DNA from: REEB76 sp049698775
Lineage (GTDB): Bacteria > Pseudomonadota > Gammaproteobacteria > Natronospirales > REEB76
Direction of reading: 5' to 3'
NCBI GenBank assembly: GCA_049698775.1
Contig: JBAVYM010000016.1
Location: 54,468 to 118,467, forward strand
DNA: 64,000 bases
In this document: positions 33,576-40,540 of the stretch, piece after piece
Layout: each line of letters starts with the position of its first letter
Position numbering within the stretch: the stretch's first letter is position 1
Notes under the pieces: model-generated
Seen by the model: only the letters and a program-made list of their open reading frames with translations
What the model was told of the DNA's origin: nothing
Database searches by the model: none
Made by a program: the position numbers and the translations under genes

Positions 33576-34445
33576 GTGATCCCCTTCCTGGTGGCCGGAC
33601 TCATCGTCTGGCACCACGCCCATGCACCTGCGGCGTCCGCCCCGCTGATTGCCCAGGCCCAGTTGATTCCCCTCAAACCGCCGTCGGCCGCGGCACTGGA
33701 GAACATCTTTTCCAGTGAGGACTACTCTTGGCCGCCCCAAGACGCGGTACCGCCGTACGCCATCCAGAGCCTGCCCTACGGTCTCAACACCCTGAATCCG
33801 GATGAGAAAAAGACCGTGTTCTTCCGCGCGCTCCTGCCAATCGTACTGGCGGAAAACCTGCGCGTCTGGAACCAGCGGGTATTTCTGCTGCAACAGTTCG
33901 GCGGTGGCCGCGTTGATTCCCAAACTGATGCCGGCCAGGAAATGGCCGCCATCGCCGATCAATACCGCGTCGAGGGCGATCTCAACGACCCCAAAGTGCG
34001 CGACATCCTGCTCGGCCGGGTGGACATCGTACCGGTGGCGCTGGTGCTGGCTCAGGCCGCCCAGGAAAGCGGCTGGGGCACGTCACGTTTCGCGCTTGAG
34101 GGCAACAACCTGTTCGGCATCTGGACCTGGGACACGGACCAGGGCAGCGTCCCCGTGAACCGCCCCGGTGACGCCAACCATTTGGTGCGCGTCTATCCTG
34201 ACGTGCAAACTTCGGTGCGCGCCTATCTCCACAACATCAATATCGGTTTTGCGTATGTGGATTTCCGCGACCTGCGCGCCCAGATGCGCGCCAACGGCAA
34301 ACCGCTCGACGCGCTCCAGCTTGCCGGCGCGCTCAATCGCTATTCTATCACCGGAGATGCGTACATCGAGAATATCCGCGCCATGATCCGCAACAACGAA
34401 CTGGCCAACCTTTCCAATCTGTCGCTTGCCAACGTTGGAGAATAG
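33576..34445 (+). CDS. glucosaminidase-domain protein (Bax/FlgJ-like peptidoglycan hydrolase)
   Basis: The 289-residue product has one N-terminal transmembrane/signal-anchor segment (VIPFLVAGLIVWHHAHA). A lysozyme-like domain in the C-terminal half carries LVLAQAAQESGWGTSRFALE, with the catalytic Glu in QESGWG, then NNLFGIWTW and YITGDAYIENI-like YSITGDAYIENIRAMIR. These match Bax-type N-acetylglucosaminidases. The start is unclear: the GTG at 33576 sits inside the hydrophobic segment, and the frame is open upstream for at least 110 bp with a basic N-terminus but no ATG. Confidence 0.85.
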   Translation: MIPFLVAGLIVWHHAHAPAASAPLIAQAQLIPLKPPSAAALENIFSSEDYSWPPQDAVPPYAIQSLPYGLNTLNPDEKKTVFFRALLPIVLAENLRVWNQRVFLLQQFGGGRVDSQTDAGQEMAAIADQYRVEGDLNDPKVRDILLGRVDIVPVALVLAQAAQESGWGTSRFALEGNNLFGIWTWDTDQGSVPVNRPGDANHLVRVYPDVQTSVRAYLHNINIGFAYVDFRDLRAQMRANGKPLDALQLAGALNRYSITGDAYIENIRAMIRNNELANLSNLSLANVGE

Positions 34446-34538
34446 CAGTATCAGGAATCGTTTTGAGTAATAGTTGCGCTTGCCAAGCAGCCGATGCCAA
34501 GTTGAATACCTACCGCTGAATTTGCATTAATGTTTGGT

Positions 34539-34556
34539 TGTCTCTTCACGCAGACA
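34539..34556 (+). promoter_or_regulatory. GlrR-like operator, perfect TGTC-N10-GACA
   Basis: Positions 34539-34542 (TGTC) and 34553-34556 (GACA) are spaced by exactly 10 bp. This is the motif described for GlrR in enterobacteria. It lies ~155 bp upstream of the sigma-54 site, a normal enhancer distance. Confidence 0.65.
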
Positions 34557-34606
34557 GCCGCATGTATCCATTGATTCAATAACTTAAAGATTGATGCGAC
34601 CTCGTC

Positions 34607-34624
34607 TGTCGTCAAGAAGCGACG
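34607..34624 (+). promoter_or_regulatory. GlrR-like operator, one mismatch (TGTC-N10-GACG)
   Basis: TGTC at 34607-34610 is followed after 10 bp by GACG at 34621-34624, one base off the palindrome. It lies 50 bp downstream of the perfect site and ~87 bp upstream of the promoter; paired sites are usual for NtrC-type activators. Confidence 0.5.
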
Positions 34625-34710
34625 CTTGACGCATGTGCAAGCATCGGTTCGACCGAGTCCGGTTTCGAATTTCTTTGATAAGTCATTGAAAATAAACGTC
34701 ATGCTGTATC

Positions 34711-34726
34711 TGGCACGGTGTTTGCT
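34711..34726 (+). promoter_or_regulatory. sigma-54 promoter 1 (-24/-12)
   Basis: TGGCAC at 34711 and TTGC at 34722 have the 11-bp offset of the consensus TGGCAC-N5-TTGC. A transcript would start near 34737, about 65 nt before the ATG at 34802. Confidence 0.75.
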
Positions 34727-34801
34727 CGATCTATTACGCAAACACCCTGAACACAGAGTGTTTGATGGATATGACACTCAGCACTCGCTCGGGAGACAGC
34801 C

Positions 34802-35122
34802 ATGAAGACCCGATTTGCAACAGTTCTAACCGTGTTGGCAATACTCGCGTCCAGCAGCATGTATGCCTGGGCCACGCCGCTGTCTCCTATCACGCAAGCG
34901 CCCGTGCCAACTACGAAACCGGCACCGGCAAAAACCCTGCCGCCGGCAAAGGCCAAACCCAATACCCCGTGTGCTCGCAGGGTCAGCGTAAATCATGATG
35001 CCAAACTGGTTACACCACAAAGCGAGGCGGCTTGGATACGCACCAGGAATCGCAGCCGGCAGAAACCCAGGGTTCTGGAACCGCCGCCCTGCGGTCCAGG
35101 AAAGACTGGAGATCTGCCATGA
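34802..35122 (+). CDS. small exported proline-rich protein
   Basis: The 106-residue product starts with a signal peptide (MKTRFATVLTVLAILASSSM, cleavage near YAWA-TPLS), followed by a Pro/Thr/Ala/Lys-rich segment (VPTTKPAPAKTLPPAKAKP). The C-terminal ~40 residues are Arg-rich and do not resemble the other small proteins here, so the frame could be shifted. However, the stop overlaps the next ATG in an ATGA arrangement, which supports the full length. The RBS GGGAGA lies before the ATG. It is the first gene after sigma-54 promoter 1. No known family. Confidence 0.6.
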   Translation: MKTRFATVLTVLAILASSSMYAWATPLSPITQAPVPTTKPAPAKTLPPAKAKPNTPCARRVSVNHDAKLVTPQSEAAWIRTRNRSRQKPRVLEPPPCGPGKTGDLP

Positions 35123-35412
35123 CTCAACAACATTTCAAACACCGTGGCTTCACCATCAAAGTACTCACTCACGAAATATTCCCCGGTAGTGGGTTCCCGG
35201 AGCAACACCCGGGATGGCATGCAACGTCGGTGGTGATTTCGCGTGGCTCCGAGGCCAGCCATCACTACCACGAGAAATCCTTGCATCCAAACAGGATATC
35301 CGTCACTCCTCAACGTGCTGTGGACTATGGCAGGAAATTCGCGATGCGCATTATTGATGAAGAAATTTTGTACGCCAATTTGAGCCGGTTCCTGTCAGCC
35401 CGCCTCATGTAA
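35119..35412 (+). CDS. small protein of an unrecognised family, copy 1
   Basis: The 97-residue soluble protein reads FKHRGFTIKVLTHEI, then ATSVVISRGSEASHHYHEKS, RISVTPQRAVDYGRKFAM and RIIDEE. It aligns over most of its length with the 94-residue protein at 37787 (GFVVKVIPHEI, AASVVIMRFTGAARHKHA, VCVTPEHALMLGTEYA, HVIDED). No signal peptide or membrane segment is seen. The start at 35119 has GGAG 9 nt upstream and overlaps the previous gene by 4 bp. Both copies follow a small exported Pro-rich protein. The function is unknown. Confidence 0.8.
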   Translation: MTQQHFKHRGFTIKVLTHEIFPGSGFPEQHPGWHATSVVISRGSEASHHYHEKSLHPNRISVTPQRAVDYGRKFAMRIIDEEILYANLSRFLSARLM

Positions 35413-35465
35413 ACCCCGCGCTGACACTCAAGGCCCACTCTTGCGAGAGGAATGGAGAATATCAA

Positions 35466-36173
35466 ATGAATACACCGGCCAACCCCGATATCAATAACAT
35501 CATGAATCCCCCCAATCTGTCACTCGGGCAGCTTGTCCTGCATGCCGATCCGATCGTGCAGGCGGTGTTGCTGCTGTTGTTTTTGCTCTCCATATGGAGC
35601 TGGGCAGTGATGGTGCAAAAGGCAATCGAATTGCACCGCGCCAAGCGCGTGCTGAGCCAGCTTGAATCAGCCATAGACAGCGGTCAAACGCCGGACGAAT
35701 TGGACGTGGGCGAATCCCACCCCGCGGCTCTGGTGATCCAGGCCGGTGTACGGGAGTGGCAGTCACCCCCGGAAAACAAGCTGCATGAATCGCAGGCCGA
35801 GGAGCGCGAACGTATAGAACGCAGCATGCAAAACGGCTTGAGCCGTGAAATGCGGCGTATGCAGAAGCGGCTGCCCTTCCTGGCCACCGTCGGTTCAGTC
35901 GCGGTATTCATCGGGTTGTTCGGCACAGTCTGGGGAATCATGAACAGCTTCACCGCCATCGCACAGGCGCACGACACCAGTCTCGCGGTCGTCGCCCCCG
36001 GTATCGCCCAAGCGCTCATCGGCACGGCAGCAGGTCTGGCGGCGGCGATTCCGGCTGTCATGGGCTACAACAAGTTCGTCACCGAACTTGGCTATTACGC
36101 CGGGCGGTTGCGGACGCTGATCAGCACCTGCGGCGGTCTGCTGGTCAAGACCCTATCCAGGGAGGAACGCTGA
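35466..36173 (+). CDS. exbB: ExbB-like proton-channel subunit
   Basis: The 235-residue MotA/TolQ/ExbB protein has an N-terminal transmembrane segment (AVLLLLFLLSIWSWAVMVQK) and the channel signature LPFLATVGSVAVFIGLFGTV, then AGLAAAIPAVMGYNKFV. It differs from the tolQ of this window and is the ExbB of a second, TonB-type motor. An RBS GAGAGGAATGGAG precedes the ATG. It is 53 bp after the small protein and possibly on the same sigma-54 transcript. Confidence 0.92.
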   Translation: MNTPANPDINNIMNPPNLSLGQLVLHADPIVQAVLLLLFLLSIWSWAVMVQKAIELHRAKRVLSQLESAIDSGQTPDELDVGESHPAALVIQAGVREWQSPPENKLHESQAEERERIERSMQNGLSREMRRMQKRLPFLATVGSVAVFIGLFGTVWGIMNSFTAIAQAHDTSLAVVAPGIAQALIGTAAGLAAAIPAVMGYNKFVTELGYYAGRLRTLISTCGGLLVKTLSREER

Positions 36174-36174
36174 C

Positions 36175-36657
36175 ATGGGCATGAGCGCGCCCCGCAGCAC
36201 GCCCACAGACGGTGAATATTCCGATTATCAGCCGCTGGCAGAAATCAATGTAACGCCGCTGGTGGATGTCATGTTAGTGCTGCTCATCATATTCATGATC
36301 ACCGCGCCTCTCATGATGGCGCAGTTGCCCATCGAGCTGCCCAAGACCAGCGCCGCGGAGCTGGGCAAGCCGAAGCAACCGCTAATTGTGAGCCTGGATG
36401 CAACAGGCCAGTATTACCTCGGTGGCAAGCCGGTGGCCGCGGTGGATTTGCCGGCCCAGCTTGAAAACCTCGCCGCCCAGGATCCCGATCAGGTCGTGTA
36501 TGTGCGTGCCGACAAAACCATTCCCTACGGCCAAGTGATGGGTTTGCTGGGTGAAGTCGGACAAGCGGGTTTCTATAAAATCTCGTTGATAAGCAAACAG
36601 GCAAGTGCGCCGCCCGGCGCGGCGTCCAATACACAAACCAGCCCACCGCCCGGCTGA
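36175..36657 (+). CDS. exbD: ExbD-like proton-channel subunit
   Basis: The 160-residue ExbD/TolR protein has LAEINVTPLVDVMLVLLIIF, where the transmembrane Asp in PLVDVMLVLL is the proton-relay site, followed by a periplasmic domain. It starts 1 bp after the exbB stop. The Ser/Pro/Thr tail (SAPPGAASNTQTSPPPG) is extended. Confidence 0.93.
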   Translation: MGMSAPRSTPTDGEYSDYQPLAEINVTPLVDVMLVLLIIFMITAPLMMAQLPIELPKTSAAELGKPKQPLIVSLDATGQYYLGGKPVAAVDLPAQLENLAAQDPDQVVYVRADKTIPYGQVMGLLGEVGQAGFYKISLISKQASAPPGAASNTQTSPPPG

Positions 36658-36660
36658 ACA

Positions 36661-37272
36661 ATGACGCGCTTCAGCCACAGCGTCGAGATTTCCGTTGGGA
36701 TTCACGCCGCGGCGATTGGGCTGGTGATCCTGCTGGCTTATTACCACCCCGCCACACCGCTGCCGCCCGCCGATGCGTCGTTGGCGAATGCCATCGCGGT
36801 AACCGTATCCCCTCCGCCGCAACCACCGTCACCGCCCCAGCCGCCGCACCCGCAACCGACGCCGCCGGTGCCGCAGCCACCACCCCAGGCGATCCCCACC
36901 CAGGCCGCCCAAGCGGATATCAGCACACCGCCGCCCAAGAGCGTACCGGCACCTTCGCCGCCCACGCAAAGCCAGAGTACGCCGCAGCAAGCGGCTTATG
37001 CGCAGATTGTCAGCGCTATCCTGGAAGCGAATAAGCGTTATCCACGCCAGGCGCTGATGGCGGGCGACGAAGGCACGGTGGTGGTGTCCTTCATCCTCAA
37101 TTCGCAAGGCGTGGTGCTTGCGTACCAAATCAAGAAATCCTCTGGGCAACCGATCTTCGATGAGGCCGTCAGACGGCTAATCCAGCGCGTACATTTCCCG
37201 CCGTTCCCGGCCGGCGACCACAGCCTGCGCAAGGCTTTTGAGGTTCCCATTCAGTACACGTTGAGGAGCTGA
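36661..37272 (+). CDS. tonB: TonB-family energy transducer
   Basis: The 203-residue protein has one N-terminal transmembrane helix (residues ~12-27), a long Pro-rich periplasmic linker (~residues 48-105) and a TonB C-terminal domain (YPRQALMAGDEGTVVVSFIL, SSGQPIFDEAVRRLIQRVHF, FEVPIQYTLRS). It transmits proton-motive force to TonB-dependent receptors. It follows exbD by 3 bp. The 267 bp after it hold the next sigma-54 cassette's control region. Confidence 0.95.
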   Translation: MTRFSHSVEISVGIHAAAIGLVILLAYYHPATPLPPADASLANAIAVTVSPPPQPPSPPQPPHPQPTPPVPQPPPQAIPTQAAQADISTPPPKSVPAPSPPTQSQSTPQQAAYAQIVSAILEANKRYPRQALMAGDEGTVVVSFILNSQGVVLAYQIKKSSGQPIFDEAVRRLIQRVHFPPFPAGDHSLRKAFEVPIQYTLRS

Positions 37273-37349
37273 ATTCACCACTGTCTCAATATGCCGACAC
37301 TCCGCTTTTTAATCCGATTCAAGGTCTTAGCTGCTACGGGACAAATGAG

Positions 37350-37367
37350 TGTCATCCTGAGACGACA
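37350..37367 (+). promoter_or_regulatory. GlrR-like operator, perfect TGTC-N10-GACA
   Basis: TGTC at 37350-37353 and GACA at 37364-37367 are exactly 10 bp apart, in the tonB-lipoprotein intergenic region. It lies ~85 bp upstream of sigma-54 promoter 2. A TGTC half-site also lies near 37391. Confidence 0.65.
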
Positions 37368-37452
37368 GTTTGCCGGCATTTTTGCCGCGGCTGTCAATTC
37401 AAGTGCCGGCAGAACCGTGCAACTGACTGTAAGAACACCGCATTTCATTCGT

Positions 37453-37468
37453 TGGCATGTCGCTTGCA
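37453..37468 (+). promoter_or_regulatory. sigma-54 promoter 2 (-24/-12)
   Basis: TGGCAT at 37453 and TTGC at 37464 (TTGCAT) have the same 11-bp offset as promoter 1. It directs transcription to the lipoprotein at 37540, with a leader of about 60 nt. Confidence 0.72.
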
Positions 37469-37539
37469 TGAATACCAATCAGGAGCGATAAGGAAATCGC
37501 GTTCCCAATTATCACCATCCATCTCATCAGGAGGCACCC

Positions 37540-37755
37540 ATGAAAACCGTATACACAATAATCTTGACTGCATTGTTGATTGGTTCCCTCGCGGCCTGTA
37601 CTGGCAAGGATCAACAAACCGACCAGCAATCCGCAGCCCCCGCTCCAGCGACCCAGGCAGCACCGGCTCCTGCTCCTACCACCAAGCCTGCGCCGCCTCC
37701 AACGACTCAGGGCACTGCCACCAATGCCAATCAACAAGTGACTCCGCCGCTCTGA
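37540..37755 (+). CDS. small Pro/Thr/Ala-rich lipoprotein
   Basis: This 71-residue protein has a lipoprotein signal (MKTVYTIILTALLIGSLAAC, Cys at residue 20) and a mature part almost wholly Gln/Pro/Ala/Thr-rich (TKPAPPPTTQGTATNANQQ). The RBS AGGAGG lies 6 nt before the ATG. The low-complexity tail is like those of the proteins at 34802, 38104 and 38516. It is the first gene after sigma-54 promoter 2. Confidence 0.75.
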   Translation: MKTVYTIILTALLIGSLAACTGKDQQTDQQSAAPAPATQAAPAPAPTTKPAPPPTTQGTATNANQQVTPPL

Positions 37756-37786
37756 TACCCATCCATGCAATAAAGGAGAGTTTGTC

Positions 37787-38071
37787 ATGGCTCATAAAAT
37801 CTTTGGCTACAAAGGCTTTGTTGTAAAAGTCATACCTCACGAGATCGTCTCGAAGCCATCTCCGTCTCGTCAGCGAATTCGGTACGCAGCTTCGGTCGTC
37901 ATCATGCGATTCACCGGTGCCGCGCGCCACAAACACGCAATGCGCTGCTATCCAAGCGGCGTGTGCGTGACGCCGGAGCACGCGCTGATGTTGGGCACCG
38001 AATATGCCACGCACGTAATTGACGAGGACTTTTCCAATACAGTCCTGATGGAACAGCCTTCGTTCATTTGA
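37787..38071 (+). CDS. small protein of an unrecognised family, copy 2
   Basis: The 94-residue protein is a paralogue of the one at 35119: GFVVKVIPHEI, AASVVIMRFTGAARHKHA, VCVTPEHALMLGTEYATHVI and DED align with it in order. No signal peptide is seen. The RBS AAAGGAGAG precedes the ATG. The histidine-containing RHKHA/HHYHE position and the aligned TPE/TPQ block are conserved in both copies, a hint of a functional site, but no fold is recognised. Confidence 0.8.
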   Translation: MAHKIFGYKGFVVKVIPHEIVSKPSPSRQRIRYAASVVIMRFTGAARHKHAMRCYPSGVCVTPEHALMLGTEYATHVIDEDFSNTVLMEQPSFI

Positions 38072-38103
38072 ATCATCCACACCATAACAGCGAGGAGATC
38101 ATC

Positions 38104-38355
38104 ATGAAAATCATATATGCGACAAGCTTGGCTTCATTGCTGGTCCTGGGTTTAATCGCCGGCTGCTCCGGCAACGCACCGGCTCAGTCAGACAGCATGC
38201 AGTCAACGGCACCGGCCACCCAGCAAGCGCCGGCCGGCAGCCAGCCAGCCATGCCCACGACACCCACGACGGCGCCCACACCCACCACAGCACCGACACC
38301 TGCGACACCCCCCACGACTCAGCGGGCATCGCTACCGCCTGGCAATCTGATCTGA
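38104..38355 (+). CDS. small Thr/Pro-rich lipoprotein
   Basis: From the ATG at 38104 (RBS GAGGAG) the product is 83 residues with a lipobox LIAGC and a Thr/Pro/Ala tail with several PTTAPTP-type repeats. It is 32 bp after the small paralogue and belongs to the same transcript. The repeats suggest a surface or periplasmic tether; no family is recognised. Confidence 0.7.
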   Translation: MKIIYATSLASLLVLGLIAGCSGNAPAQSDSMQSTAPATQQAPAGSQPAMPTTPTTAPTPTTAPTPATPPTTQRASLPPGNLI

Positions 38356-38418
38356 GTGCCGGTGCGGAAGTGTTCGTGAATGCAGTGCCATGCGGAACAT
38401 ACAGAACAAGGTAATTGT

Positions 38419-38434
38419 TGGCATGACATTTGCT
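38419..38434 (+). promoter_or_regulatory. sigma-54 promoter 3 (-24/-12)
   Basis: TGGCAT at 38419 and TTGC at 38430 have the same 11-bp offset. It lies ~97 bp before the EF-hand protein gene. No TGTC-N10-GACA palindrome is visible immediately upstream, so its activator site is uncertain. Confidence 0.65.
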
Positions 38435-38515
38435 TGATACACAACCGAGGCGATAAATACATCGTGCTCATCGTCAAGACAGTTTAACAATCCATCATCA
38501 CGTCAGGAGGTCACT

Positions 38516-38902
38516 ATGAAAACCGCAATTGCAACAACCTTAACAGCCTTGCTCGTTATGGGCGTGGGCACCGCCTTCGCCGCCAGTCCGCTGGCTAACG
38601 GCAGCCAGAACATGCCGACGCCATCCGGGACACCTACCCAGCAGTCACCTGGTGCACAAAGCGGGTGCTCCGGCCAATACCCGGATTTCAGCCAACTGGA
38701 CACCAAACATCAAGGTTATCTCACCAAGAAGGAAGTCAAGAAAGTTCCAGGCCTGAAAGAAGCCTTCAAGAAGGCTGACACCGATCACAACGGCAAACTA
38801 AGCCAGTCGGAATATGCGGCCTGGGTGCAATCCAAATGCGGCCCCTCGGGCCAGGGACAGCTCCAGAACCAGACGCCCCCGCCGTCCCTGTCTCATAATT
38901 AA
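38516..38902 (+). CDS. exported EF-hand protein
   Basis: The 128-residue protein has a signal peptide (LTALLVMGVGTAFA-A), a Pro/Ser/Thr/Gln segment and two helix-loop-helix repeats. The second loop DTDHNGKLSQSE is a canonical EF-hand (Asp1, Asp3, Asn5, Glu12). The first, DTKHQGYLTKKE, is degenerate. It is probably a periplasmic calcium-binding protein. The RBS AGGAGG lies before the ATG. A hairpin follows at 38918. Confidence 0.85.
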   Translation: MKTAIATTLTALLVMGVGTAFAASPLANGSQNMPTPSGTPTQQSPGAQSGCSGQYPDFSQLDTKHQGYLTKKEVKKVPGLKEAFKKADTDHNGKLSQSEYAAWVQSKCGPSGQGQLQNQTPPPSLSHN

Positions 38903-38917
38903 AATCAAATCCAGGTC

Positions 38918-38936
38918 CGGTGCTTCTGAAGCACCG
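38918..38936 (+). terminator. hairpin after the EF-hand gene
   Basis: CGGTGCTT-CTG-AAGCACCG is a perfect 8-bp stem, 16 bp past the stop codon. No T-run follows, so it is at best a weak terminator or an mRNA-stabilising hairpin. Confidence 0.4.
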
Positions 38937-38944
38937 CTTGGAAA

Positions 38945-38985
38945 GCGTTTCCGGCCGCAGCCATTGGGGTTGCGGCCGGGAACGC
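38945..38985. other. 41-bp near-perfect palindrome upstream of the histidine kinase
   Basis: The two arms of 18 nt (38945-38962 and 38968-38985) pair almost completely, starting GCGTT/AACGC and containing CCGGCCGCA/TGCGGCCGG, around a 5-nt loop. It is much stronger than a normal terminator and has no T-run directly after it. It could be a terminator, a transcript stabiliser or a binding site. Confidence 0.5.
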
Positions 38986-39103
38986 TGTATTATTGGAACA
39001 GCCTGATTTTCGTGGCGCCGGACCCAGGTTCGAACCATGAATTGTCGAAACCGCAAGTGCAATTGTAATTGCAGTCAAGGCGCACATAGTCTGGAGCAGC
39101 CTC

Positions 39104-40540
39104 GTGAAATTACTTCAATCCAGCTCCATACGTAAACGAATTCTCTTCGCCTTTTCGCTGGTGATCCTGCCGCTCATCTTTGGTTTGGCCATGGCGATCC
39201 TGTCCATACAGAAATTGGGCGCTCAAGGACAACGTGCGGTCCTGAATGCGGCCAATACGGTTCAATACAGCCGCATGCTGCTGGAAGAACTTCCCGACAT
39301 GGAACGTAACGCTCTCCAGTTCCGGGTGCTGCATGATCCATCCTTGTACAAGCTCTACACTGAACGCCACCAGGAGTTCCAGCAAACCAGCGCGAATTTC
39401 GCGCACTTGAACCTCGACGACGCCATGCGGGAAAAACTCAATGAACTGAGCACACGCGAACAAGTGGTGTTCAACAATTTTTCGGAAACTGACCCAAATT
39501 CTGCAACCTCCGATACGGCACTTGAACAATTCGAGAACTTGAATAATCTGGCCCGAGCCATCCTGGCCCAGGGAACCCAATCCATTGATACCGAAATCGG
39601 CAACATGCAGACCACCGCCTACCGACATCAACGCCAGTTGGCCTGGTTGGCCGCCATTCTTATCCTGGCGGTTTTCGTACTGGCTGCGGTGTGCATCGTG
39701 CTTATTACGCGACCGATCCGCGCCATTGATCAGGCCATCCGAAAATTGGGCGCCGGAGAACTCGCCAGCCCCATCACCATCAAGGGCCCGGAAGACTTGA
39801 AGGAGTTGGGCAGGCGTCTGGACTGGCTGCGTTCCCGCCTGCTGGATGTTGAAGAGAATCGTATCCATTTTCTCAGGCATATCTCCCATGAGCTCAAGAC
39901 CCCGCTGACCAGCATCCGTGAGGGCACGCACTTGATGACCGATCAAGTGATAGGGCCGTTGAATGCCGAGCAATTGGAAGTTACGCAGATTCTGCAAAAG
40001 AACGGATTGCAGTTGCAAAAGCGCATTGAAGATTTGATCAATTTCAGCGCCGCCCAAGGACCTCAACTGTTCAAGGAAGATCAACTGGTCAGCTTCAACC
40101 GGGTTGTGGCAAAAGTGGTGGAAGACCAGAAAATCGCAATCAAGGCCAAACAAATCAGGATAGATGCTCGCTTGCCCGAAGCCGCCGTGCTTGCCGATGT
40201 GGAAAAGATTCGTATCGTCGTGGACAACCTGCTATCCAACGCCATCAAATACTCGCCTGTCGGCGGCACCATCCGGCTGTTGCTCAAAGTCAAGCACGGC
40301 CAGGCGGTGTTGAACGTAGAAGATGAAGGCCCCGGCATACGGTCTGATGAAAAGGAAAAAGTATTCGAAGCGTTTTACCAGGGTCAGGACAGTAACAGCG
40401 GCTATGTAAAGGGCACCGGCCTGGGTTTATCCATCGCCCGCGAGTACATGCGGGTCCACCAGGGGATCATTGAAGTCGTTGAACAACAGCGCGGCGCGCA
40501 TTTCCGCATCGCTTTGCCGGCAGCAAAGTTGGGAGGCTGA
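39104..40540 (+). CDS. glrK: GlrK-like sensor histidine kinase
   Basis: The 478-residue kinase starts at a GTG. It has two transmembrane segments (~13-33 and ~180-200) flanking a periplasmic helical sensor, a HAMP region (ITRPIRAIDQAIRKLGAGEL), the phosphoacceptor His262 in HISHELKTPLTS and an ATPase domain with DNLLSNAIKYSP, DEGPGI and GTGLGLSIARE. This architecture and the QseG- and GlrR-like neighbours match GlrK (QseE). It is followed immediately by the lipoprotein at 40541. Confidence 0.92.
   Translation: MKLLQSSSIRKRILFAFSLVILPLIFGLAMAILSIQKLGAQGQRAVLNAANTVQYSRMLLEELPDMERNALQFRVLHDPSLYKLYTERHQEFQQTSANFAHLNLDDAMREKLNELSTREQVVFNNFSETDPNSATSDTALEQFENLNNLARAILAQGTQSIDTEIGNMQTTAYRHQRQLAWLAAILILAVFVLAAVCIVLITRPIRAIDQAIRKLGAGELASPITIKGPEDLKELGRRLDWLRSRLLDVEENRIHFLRHISHELKTPLTSIREGTHLMTDQVIGPLNAEQLEVTQILQKNGLQLQKRIEDLINFSAAQGPQLFKEDQLVSFNRVVAKVVEDQKIAIKAKQIRIDARLPEAAVLADVEKIRIVVDNLLSNAIKYSPVGGTIRLLLKVKHGQAVLNVEDEGPGIRSDEKEKVFEAFYQGQDSNSGYVKGTGLGLSIAREYMRVHQGIIEVVEQQRGAHFRIALPAAKLGG

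Larger units (their letters stand above)
34446..34801 (+). promoter_or_regulatory. regulatory region of the first sigma-54 cassette
   Basis: These 356 bp hold no supported gene and are AT-richer than the flanks. They contain two TGTC-N10-GAC[AG] palindromes (34539-34556 and 34607-34624), a sigma-54-type promoter (34711-34726) and a leader with a 7-bp inverted repeat CAAACAC/GTGTTTG. The frame of 34451-34777 on the minus strand overlaps all these sites and is rejected as a gene. Confidence 0.6.

Noticed and set aside
34451..34777. 108-residue minus frame
   Set aside because: It overlaps the palindromes and the sigma-54 site and its composition does not look coding.
37388..37408. A second TGTC palindrome upstream of sigma-54 promoter 2
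   Set aside because: TGTC near 37391 is followed after 10 bp by CCGG, not GACA, so only a half-site is present.
38366..38418. TGTT-N10-GTGC as a GlrR site for promoter 3
   Set aside because: It mismatches the motif at four of eight positions.
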